From CALKJU01 sp046349355 (lineage in GTDB: Bacteria; Pseudomonadota; Alphaproteobacteria; Geminicoccales; Geminicoccaceae), in assembly GCA_046349355.1 (NCBI GenBank), contig JAXMCM010000015.1, forward strand, positions 310,001-374,000: 64,000 bases of DNA. Reading direction: 5' to 3'. The first letter of the stretch is position 1; each line of letters begins with the position of its first letter. Made by a program: the position numbers and the translations under genes. Positions 53,292 to 64,000 of the stretch are shown piece by piece. Under the pieces are notes generated by a model, which ran no database searches, was not told the DNA's origin, and saw only the letters and a list, made by a program, of their open reading frames with translations.

Positions 53292-54542
53292 TCCGCCTGC
53301 TGCTGGCGCTGCTGCTCCTCGCCACCCCGGCCTGGGCACTCGACCCCGAGCGCCACGAGGCGGTGGTGATCAGCGCCCGGGTCTGGGACGGCTACCAGTA
53401 CAAGGAGACCTTCCTGCCGTCGACGGCGCCGGTGCTGACGCTGATGGCCGGCCAGGACAGCGCCATCGCCTTCGTCCGCACCCAGGAATACTACTGGCCA
53501 CTGTCGCGGCAGGTGTATGTCGACTTCGAGCGGCAGCGCGAGCCGCTGGCCGGCGTCCTGCGCATCGAGCAGGCCGGCAGGGTCGTCGCCGAGGTGGCGG
53601 AGGCGCCCTACGCGATCCTCTACCCGCAGGGTGCGGTCAACGGCGACGGCAGCCTGCTGTGGGGCGACGCGGCGCTGGCGGGCTTCGCCGCCTACGAGCA
53701 GGGCGAGCGCGACTTCAACCGGCGCTTCGTCGAGGCGCAGCGGGCGCAGACCGCCTACGAGCAGGCGCTGCTGGCCGCCGCCCGGGCGCAGGACCGCCGC
53801 GCCATCGCGCCGCCGCCGCCGCTGCCCGAGCCGAGCCTGCGGCTGGTCACGCGCCCGGCCCCGGCGTTCCGCGTCGGGCTGGAGCCTGGCGACTACCGGA
53901 TCGTGCTGCTGCAGGACGGCCGCGAGGTCGCGGAGACGCGCCGGCAGCTGCGGGTCGTCGCCCCGGCCGGGCGGACCGGCCTGGTCGCCGACGTCATCCC
54001 CGAGGAGCGCTGGACGCGGCCGCTCGCCGCCAACAGCGAGGCCGCCCGGATCTACGCCCGGGCCGGCAGCACCTTCTACCTGACGCTGGCCGAGGCGACG
54101 CGGTTCGACGAGCCGGACTACCTGGCGATCGTCTCGCCGCAGGCTCCCGCGGTCGCCGGCCGCGACCTGTGGGTGCGCCGCCGGCCCGAGGAAGCGGCGA
54201 CGCTGCAGGTCGTGAGCCGGCGCCGGCACGACCGACGAGACGGCCGTGCCCCTCAAGGTCGAGCAGACCAGCGCCACGGGGTTCGGCTACATCGTGCGCG
54301 CGGCCAAGCCGGGTGAGCCGGCGGACCTCCGGGCCTACACGATCGAGGTGCCGTCCGACGCCGGCGCGCGACTGGCGCTGGCGATCCCGCAGGACGCGTT
54401 CCGGCGCGATGTCGTCGCCGTCGGGCCGCGCAACGCGCCCCTCGCCTTCCTCCTGGCGCTGCTGCCGGCGCTGCTTGGCGCCGCCCTGGTCCTCGCCCGG
54501 ATCGCCGCCCGGCGCCGGGAGAGCGCCGAGCCGGCCGGCTGA
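53288..54542 (+). pseudogene. Signal-peptide-bearing, C-terminally anchored hypothetical protein with one frameshift
   Basis: Signal peptide MIRLLLALLLLATPAWA, then about 300 residues of mostly beta structure with an alanine/glutamate-rich helix (FVEAQRAQTAYEQALLAAARAQ) and a PPPPLPEP linker. Near 54215-54230 the frame changes: LQVVSRRR continues as GTTDETAVPLKVEQTSATGFGYIV and ends with one membrane segment (AFLLALLPALLGAALVLARIAARRR). A single indel or sequencing error explains the break. No family recognised. As last gene of the ABC-2 unit it may be its periplasmic partner. Confidence 0.65.
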
Positions 54543-54567
54543 AGCGTCGCCCCACCGGCCGGGTCCG

Positions 54568-55482
54568 TCAGCGGGCCGCGATGGGCCCGTAGTGCTGCGG
54601 CTGGCGGTGGTCGGCGAAGTTGAACATGTGCCGGCGCAGGTCCTGGCAGAGGTCGAGGTCGACGGAGGCGGTGATGACCTCGTCGTCGAGCGTCGCCGAC
54701 AGCGCCACGATCTCGCCGGTCGGCGCGATGATGCAGCTCTGGCCGAGTTGCATGACCCCCTCCTCGAGCCCGGCCTTGGCCGCGGCGGCGACCCAGCAGC
54801 CGTTCTGGTAGGCGCCGGCCTGGCAGCTCAGCAGGTGATGGAAGGCGGTGAGGTGGTCATGCTGCGGCACGACGGGGTTATGGGTCGGCGTGTTGAAGCC
54901 GAGGCAGACCAGCTCGACCCCGGCGAGGCCCATCACCCGCCAGGTCTCGGGCCAGCGCCGGTCGTTGCAGATGCACATGCCGACCCTGCCACCGGCCATG
55001 TCGAACACCGGAAAGCCGAGGTCGCCGGGCTCGAAGTAGCGCTTCTCGAGGTTCTGGAACGGCCGCCACGGCTCGGGGTCGCGATGCCCCGGCAGGTGAA
55101 CCTTGCGGTACTTGCCGACGATGGTCCCGCCGGCATCGACCAGGATCGAGGTGTTGAAGCGGCGCTTGCGACCCGCCTCCATGGCCAGCTCGGCATAGCC
55201 CAGGCAGAACGCCATCCCGGCGGCCCGGGCCGCCTCGAACAGCGGCTGGGTCGCCGCGTTCGGCATCGCCGTCTCGTACCAGGCATCGAGCTCGGCCTCG
55301 TCGTCGATCGCCCAGTGCGGGAAGAACGCGGTCAGCGCCGCCTCGGGAAATACGACCATCGCCGCACCCCGCCCCTTCGCCTCGTGCAGCATGGCGATGA
55401 GCCGCGCCACCGCCCGGGCACGACTTTCGCTGCGCGCGATCGGGCCCAGCTGGGCCACGGCGAGACCTAGCCTGCGGGTCAT
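54568..55482 (-). CDS. N-carbamoyl-D-amino acid hydrolase (nitrilase superfamily)
   Basis: 304 aa, the length of the Agrobacterium D-carbamoylase, with closely matching segments (AVAQLGPIAR, RRFNTSILVD, GKYRKVHLPGH, CNDRRWPETWRVMGL, NTPTHNPVVPQHDHLT, NFADHRQPQHYGPIA). The catalytic triad is E47, K127 and C172. It hydrolyses N-carbamoyl-D-amino acids to D-amino acids, CO2 and ammonia. I chose the ATG at 55482 because AGGAGGT lies 5 bp upstream; the in-frame GTG two codons earlier is less likely. No hydantoinase gene is nearby. Confidence 0.93.
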   Translation of the reverse strand: MTRRLGLAVAQLGPIARSESRARAVARLIAMLHEAKGRGAAMVVFPEAALTAFFPHWAIDDEAELDAWYETAMPNAATQPLFEAARAAGMAFCLGYAELAMEAGRKRRFNTSILVDAGGTIVGKYRKVHLPGHRDPEPWRPFQNLEKRYFEPGDLGFPVFDMAGGRVGMCICNDRRWPETWRVMGLAGVELVCLGFNTPTHNPVVPQHDHLTAFHHLLSCQAGAYQNGCWVAAAAKAGLEEGVMQLGQSCIIAPTGEIVALSATLDDEVITASVDLDLCQDLRRHMFNFADHRQPQHYGPIAAR

Positions 55483-55577
55483 TCGCACCTCCTGCGTGCA
55501 CGGGGCTGCCGGCGTGGGCGCAGGCTAGCACCAACGGGGCCGATTGGCCCGCACGGGTCCCGGCGGCGGCAGCCCGC

Positions 55578-57548
55578 TCAGCGCTTCGGCTGCTGCACCG
55601 GCGCGTTGCCGCGGCGCTCGGCCTCGCCGACCAGCTTGCCGCAGGGCGCATCCTCGGCACCGCCGAGGTCGACGAAGGGCAGGATCGCTGCGAACGGGGT
55701 CAGCAGGACGCCCAGGGCCACCGCGGCGGCACCGCGGGCGGCGATGCCGGTGAGGTCGGCGTCGACCTCCACCGCCCCGAAGCGGCCGCCGATGTGGACT
55801 GGCGCTCGTGCCGAGAACAGGCTCATGTCCTTGGGGTGCGCCGCAAGGTCGAGGTCGAGCGTCTCCCTGGCGAGGTCGGCACCGCCCGCGGCGGTGATGA
55901 CGCTGTCGGGGGTGTCGATCACCGCCGCGCGCAGCGTCGCCACGCCGCCCCTGAGGTCGATGTCGAGCACGGCGCAGGCCAGCGGGTAGCGCTCCTCGAG
56001 CGGGTCGGCCTTCGAGCTCGCCAGCAGCACGCCGACGATGTCGCCGGGGTCGATGCCCAGCCCCTCGACCAGTAGCATGCTGATCTCGCCCTCCTCCATG
56101 GCGACCGTCAGCTGCCCGTCGGCCGACGTGGCGAGCGCCTGCGGCGAGCGGCCGGTCCCGGCCAGCTTGAGGCGCAGCGACAGCGCCCCCTTGCCCTGCC
56201 CCTCGAGCCCGGCCTCGGCCAGCAGCCGCTCGAGGCGCAGCCGGCCGGCATTGAGGTCGAGCGTCACCGCCGGCGGCGCGCGGCTGGCGTCGATGGCGAC
56301 CGTGCCGCCGACGCGGCCGCCGGCGAAGTCGGCCCCCAGCGGGTCGAGCCGCAGCCGGCCAGCGTCGAGCACCGCCCGCAGCTCGACCGCGGCGAGGCGC
56401 AGCGGGCCCGCCTGCAGCGTGCCGAAGGCGAGGCCGATATCGGCATCGATCCCGCGCAGGCGGTCGAGGCCGAGCCGGCCTTCCGGGATCACGTCCTCGC
56501 CCGTGCCGGAAGCTTCGGACGCGGGAGCGAGCTGCCGGCGCAAGGCTGCGACATCGATCCGCTCGCTGCGCAGCCGGCCGACAAGCTTCGGGCGCGGCCC
56601 GCCGATGGCGACGCCGAGCTCGCCGGTCACCGCCAGGTCACCCGACCGGGCATCGAGATCGCGGAGCGTCCAGCTGCCGGCGGAGCGGCCGAGCCGGCCG
56701 GCCACGGTGGTTGCGGGCAAGGGCAGGGCCGGCAGGCCGATGGCCTTCATTGCCGGGCCGAGGTTGCCGGCCTCGACCCGGACGGCGAGGTCGAGGCCCT
56801 CGAGCTTCGCCGGCTCGGCGACGGTGCCGGCGAGCGCAGTCCGCACGCCGCCGAGCTCGGCCGACAGGTCGACCGGGTAGGGCGTGCCACGGTCGGCCAG
56901 CTGGGCGAAGGAGCCGAAGCTGCCGGCGAGGCGCAGCGGCTGGTCGCCGACGCGGCCCGTCCCGTCGAGCGCGATCCGCTCGCCGCGATCCTCCAGCGCC
57001 AGCCGGTCGAGGGCGCCCTCGGTCGCGATCCCGGCGGCGGCGTCGCGGTAGGCGACGGTGGCGTCCGTGACGCTCAGCCGGCCCAGCCGCGGCAGCTCGC
57101 TCCGCTCGTCGGGCACGGCGGCGTCGGGCGGCTGCAGGTCCCAGTTGACGGCACCGTCGGCCCGGCGCTCGAGGCTGAGTCGGGGCCTTGCCACCTCGAT
57201 TGCCGGTACGACCAGCCGCTGCTCGCGCAGGGACGCCCACAGGTCGACGGTGACCGCGACCGTGTCGATCGTTGCGAGGTCGGGAGCGGCACCCCAGCCG
57301 GTGTTGGCGACGTGGACGTCGCGAGCCTGCAGCCGCAGCACCCGGCCGAGATCGACGCCGAGGCCGCCGCGGACGGCGACCGGCCGGCCGAGGGAGGCCG
57401 CCAGCAGCGCCTCGAGCCGCGGCTGAAGCCAGCCGGGATTGGCGGCGAGCAGCGCCACCCCGGCGCCAGCGGCAGCGACCAGGAGCAGCACGGCCGCGGC
57501 GGCGGCGATCAGCCAGCGGCGCAGGCGGGATGGATGGGATGCCGGCAT
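55578..57548 (-). CDS. AsmA family protein
   Basis: 656 aa. One N-terminal membrane helix (WLIAAAAAVLLLVAAAGAGVALLAA) anchors a long periplasmic beta-rich part. The AsmA signature is seen at the start (PRLEALLAASLGRPVAVRGGLGVDLG) and in the AsmA-like C-terminal domain (LRLKLAGTGRSPQALATSADGQLTVAMEEGEI, PVHIGGRFGAVEVD). AsmA/TamB-like proteins take part in lipid transfer to, or assembly of, the outer membrane. The gene follows tRNA-Phe on the same strand. Confidence 0.87.
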   Translation of the reverse strand: MPASHPSRLRRWLIAAAAAVLLLVAAAGAGVALLAANPGWLQPRLEALLAASLGRPVAVRGGLGVDLGRVLRLQARDVHVANTGWGAAPDLATIDTVAVTVDLWASLREQRLVVPAIEVARPRLSLERRADGAVNWDLQPPDAAVPDERSELPRLGRLSVTDATVAYRDAAAGIATEGALDRLALEDRGERIALDGTGRVGDQPLRLAGSFGSFAQLADRGTPYPVDLSAELGGVRTALAGTVAEPAKLEGLDLAVRVEAGNLGPAMKAIGLPALPLPATTVAGRLGRSAGSWTLRDLDARSGDLAVTGELGVAIGGPRPKLVGRLRSERIDVAALRRQLAPASEASGTGEDVIPEGRLGLDRLRGIDADIGLAFGTLQAGPLRLAAVELRAVLDAGRLRLDPLGADFAGGRVGGTVAIDASRAPPAVTLDLNAGRLRLERLLAEAGLEGQGKGALSLRLKLAGTGRSPQALATSADGQLTVAMEEGEISMLLVEGLGIDPGDIVGVLLASSKADPLEERYPLACAVLDIDLRGGVATLRAAVIDTPDSVITAAGGADLARETLDLDLAAHPKDMSLFSARAPVHIGGRFGAVEVDADLTGIAARGAAAVALGVLLTPFAAILPFVDLGGAEDAPCGKLVGEAERRGNAPVQQPKR

Positions 57549-57622
57549 CCGCAGGCAATCGCTGCGAACCGCACGAGGTTCCGAAGGTCGGCGCCGGCGG
57601 AGGCTTCAGCGGAGGGGAAGGA

Positions 57623-57698
57623 TGGTGCCCAGGGGCGGGATCGAACCACCGACACCGTGATTTTCAGTCACGTGCTCTACCAACTGAGCTACCTGGGC
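57623..57698 (-). tRNA. tRNA-Phe (anticodon GAA)
   Basis: 76-nt cloverleaf on the minus strand. Acceptor GCCCAGG pairs with CCTGGGC, D arm GCTCAGTTGGTAGAGC, anticodon loop CTGAAAA with GAA at 34-36, T arm GGTTCGATCCC-like, encoded CCA end. Confidence 0.96.
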
Positions 57699-57716
57699 AC
57701 TCGGTCGGCGGGCGTG

Positions 57717-57745
57717 CCTATAGGCGAAGGTCCCGAGGCTGTCCA
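57717..57745 (-). promoter_or_regulatory. Promoter of tRNA-Phe
   Basis: On the minus strand TGGACA (57745-57740), a 17-bp spacer and TATAGG (57722-57717) end 18 bp before the tRNA. Close to the sigma-70 consensus and to the tRNA-Pro promoter of this window. Confidence 0.65.
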
Positions 57746-57762
57746 GCCTGCCGGCAAACGAA

Positions 57763-57786
57763 GAACGGGGGCCGAAGCCCCCGTTC
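57763..57786 (-). terminator. Rho-independent terminator of the glp operon
   Basis: Minus strand GAACGGGGGC-TTCG-GCCCCCGTTC, a perfect 10-bp stem with a TTCG tetraloop, then TTCGTTTG. It lies 28 bp after the glpV stop and before the tRNA-Phe promoter. Confidence 0.85.
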
Positions 57787-57814
57787 CGCATGCGGACGAC
57801 AGGACTGTGGGGGA

Positions 57815-59578
<1,764 letters not shown>

Positions 59579-59691
59579 TATCTTAACCTCCCTAGAGCGA
59601 CCTCCCTACGCCGGCCCGGGATCCCGTGCAGATCACTCGGCCGCCGGGGTGCGAAGGCCAGCACCCCGGAACGGAAACGCATCGGCGCCGG

Positions 59692-59967
59692 TCAGCCCCA
59701 GCGCATCACCACGACGAACCAGACCAGCGCCACGATCGAGCCGCCCCACAGCGGCAGCTCGACCAGGCCCAGCCAGCCCAGATGGATGAAGGCCGTGCCG
59801 AGCAGCGCGATGAACAGGCGGTCGCCGCGGGTCGTCGGCATCGGCAGGAAGCCGCGCCGCTCGACCGTCGGCCAGACCAGCTGCAGCACCGTCATCGTCG
59901 CCAGCATCAGGGCGATGGCGACGAAGAAGGTCGCCGTCTGCCAGGTCCATGCCATCCAGCTCAGCAT
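59692..59967 (-). CDS. glpU: DUF2160 small membrane protein GlpU
   Basis: 91 aa with two or three hydrophobic segments (TATFFVAIALMLATMTVLQLVW, LFIALLGTAFIHLGWLGL, GGSIVALVWFVVVMRWG). DUF2160 proteins sit in glycerol ABC operons between permease and binding-protein genes, as here. Exact role unknown; it may stabilise the transporter. Confidence 0.9.
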   Translation of the reverse strand: MLSWMAWTWQTATFFVAIALMLATMTVLQLVWPTVERRGFLPMPTTRGDRLFIALLGTAFIHLGWLGLVELPLWGGSIVALVWFVVVMRWG

Positions 59968-59982
59968 GCGGCGGCTCCCGGC

Positions 59983-61649
<1,667 letters not shown>

Positions 61650-61658
61650 GCCGCGTCC

Positions 61659-62744
61659 TCAGCCCACCAGCCGACCGTCGGCGTAGAGCATGGTCCAGCG
61701 CGGCGGCAGGCCGAGATGGACCTCGTCGGCCGGGACGGCGCGGCCCTCGGCCACCTTGGCCTTGACCTCGTGGCCGCCGACCCGGGTCGTGACGACCTTG
61801 AAGTTGCCGAGGTCCTCGACGCGCACCACGCGGGCGGCGAGGGTGCCGGCGGCGGCGCGATCGTGGACCTCGACGAACTCGGGCCGGATGCCGAGCTCGA
61901 TGGCACCGCCGCCGCCGGCGGCCGCGGCCATCATCCCGCCACCGAGACGCAGGTCGGAGCCCTCGATCGCCAGCGCGTCGCCGTCGCGGCGGCAGGGGAT
62001 GAAGTTCATGCCCGGCGAACCGATGAAGTAGCCGACGAAGCGATGTTCGGGGCGCTCGAACAGCTGCTGCGGGGTGCCGAGCTGGACGACCCGGCCGTCG
62101 TACATGACGACGACCTTGTCGGCGAAGGTCAGTGCCTCGTTCTGGTCGTGGGTGACGTAGACGAGGGTCCGCCGGTAGCGCTCGTGGACCTGCTTGAGCT
62201 TGCGGCGCAACAGCCACTTCAGGTGCGGATCGATGACGGTCAGCGGCTCGTCGAACAGGATGGCGGCGACGTCGTTGCGGACGAGGCCGCGGCCCAGCGA
62301 GATCTTCTGCTTCTGGTCGGCGGTCAGCTTGGCGGCGCGGCGCTGCGCCATCGGCGCCAGCTCCAGCATCTCGACGACCTCGGCGACGCGGCGGCGGACC
62401 TCGTCCTCGGCGACGCCGCGGTTGCGCAGCGGGAAGGCGAGGTTATCGGCCACCGTCATGGTGTCGTAGACGACCGGGAACTGGAACACCTGAGCGATGT
62501 TGCGCGCCGTCGGCGGCAGGGCGGTGACATCCTTGCCGTCGAACTCGACACGGCCCTCGCTCGGCTTGAGCAGTCCGGAGATGACGTTCAGCAGGGTGGA
62601 CTTGCCGCAGCCTGACGGGCCGAGCAGCGCATAGGCGCCGCCGTCCTCCCAGACGAAGGTCATCCGCTTCAGGGCATAGTCCGCATCGCCGGAGGGTGCG
62701 GGCCGGTAGCTGTGGGCAAGGTCGCGGAGCTCGATGCGGGCCAT
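61659..62744 (-). CDS. glpT: Glycerol ABC importer ATPase GlpT
   Basis: 361 aa. Walker A GPSGCGKST, Q-loop VFQFPVVYDTM, Walker B AILFDEPLTVID and H-loop THDQNEALTFA. The signature is degenerate (LTADQKQKISLGRG), a known trait of GlpT that complements the normal signature in GlpS. TOBE-type C-terminus. Confidence 0.93.
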   Translation of the reverse strand: MARIELRDLAHSYRPAPSGDADYALKRMTFVWEDGGAYALLGPSGCGKSTLLNVISGLLKPSEGRVEFDGKDVTALPPTARNIAQVFQFPVVYDTMTVADNLAFPLRNRGVAEDEVRRRVAEVVEMLELAPMAQRRAAKLTADQKQKISLGRGLVRNDVAAILFDEPLTVIDPHLKWLLRRKLKQVHERYRRTLVYVTHDQNEALTFADKVVVMYDGRVVQLGTPQQLFERPEHRFVGYFIGSPGMNFIPCRRDGDALAIEGSDLRLGGGMMAAAAGGGGAIELGIRPEFVEVHDRAAAGTLAARVVRVEDLGNFKVVTTRVGGHEVKAKVAEGRAVPADEVHLGLPPRWTMLYADGRLVG

Positions 62745-62757
62745 GCGCGGCGCTCCC

Positions 62758-63836
<1,079 letters not shown>

Positions 63837-63840
<4 letters not shown>

Positions 63841-64000
63841 GACACGCGCTCCTGCACCGGCGACACCGTCTGCGCGCGGAACCAGGCGCGGACCCGGTCG
63901 GCGACCTCGGGGCCGACATGCAGGCCGAGCTTGCTGCGCCGCCACAGCACGTCCTCGGGCTGGCGGGCCCATTCCTCGCGGACAAGGTAGTCGAGCTCGG
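63837..64000 (-). CDS. glpD: Glycerol-3-phosphate dehydrogenase, C-terminal end
   Basis: Only the last 53 codons are in the window. The segment YLVREEWARQPEDVLWRRSKLGL is the conserved GlpD C-terminal motif, and the gene order glpD-glpS-glpT-glpP-glpQ-glpU-glpV is that of rhizobial glycerol operons. GlpD is the membrane-associated FAD enzyme that oxidises glycerol-3-phosphate to DHAP. Confidence 0.92.

Overview
The window is very GC-rich, densely packed bacterial DNA. Its conserved blocks point to an alphaproteobacterium, most likely Rhodospirillales-like. The evidence is the run bamE, cytochrome bc1 chaperone, DUF177, plsX, fabH, ihfA, merR-type gene and tRNA-Pro, together with phoU-phoB, a K+-independent H+-pyrophosphatase, two IalB-family genes and a rhizobial-type glycerol ABC operon. 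Genus cannot be decided from the sequence alone.

Layout. 1-9955: end of phoU, phoB, a minus-strand ialB-rlmN-sppA-GNAT run, a quinone oxidoreductase with a GNAT gene, and a chromate-resistance pair (rhodanese-ChrB and ChrA) divergent from a LysR regulator with a perfect LysR-type dyad between them. 10077-17047: hppA, bamE and the lipid/IHF housekeeping block ending in tRNA-Pro(GGG). 17177-24333: an IalB-like protein behind a giant glycine-rich autotransporter (2212 aa). 24334-25093: gene-poor, with a 20-bp perfect palindrome. 25317-26129: an intact TauE/SafE exporter. 26117-31334: nine consecutive former genes, eight of them broken by small indels, almost all without in-frame nonsense changes; this is either a decaying island or a badly polished stretch of assembly. 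31387-32370: an intact alpha/beta hydrolase.

32879-50708 is a coherent catabolic and uptake locus. It holds a KDPG-type aldolase, three oxidoreductases, a glycerol-kinase-like FGGY kinase, an AroE-like dehydrogenase, a cupin phosphoglucose isomerase, a D-2-hydroxyacid dehydrogenase, an unusual UlaG-type lactonase fused to a low-molecular-weight phosphatase, another SDR, a ketose 3-epimerase and an RpiR regulator. A complete ABC importer follows, with two different ATPases, a binding protein, two permeases and an 80-aa membrane protein. AT-rich paired motifs upstream of both transcription units are probable RpiR operators. The likely substrate is a sugar alcohol or rare ketose, but the route does not match a pathway I know.

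50712-54542 is an ABC-2 type exporter whose ATPase and permease genes are separated by an SDR gene, followed by a frameshifted secreted/anchored protein. 54568-57548 holds an N-carbamoyl-D-amino acid hydrolase and an AsmA-family protein. tRNA-Phe follows with a clear promoter. The window ends with the minus-strand operon glpD-glpS-glpT-glpP-glpQ-glpU-glpV for glycerol uptake and oxidation, closed by a strong TTCG-loop terminator. The glycerol importer and the 44.8-50.7 kb importer share a design: two unlike ATPases and one small membrane protein.
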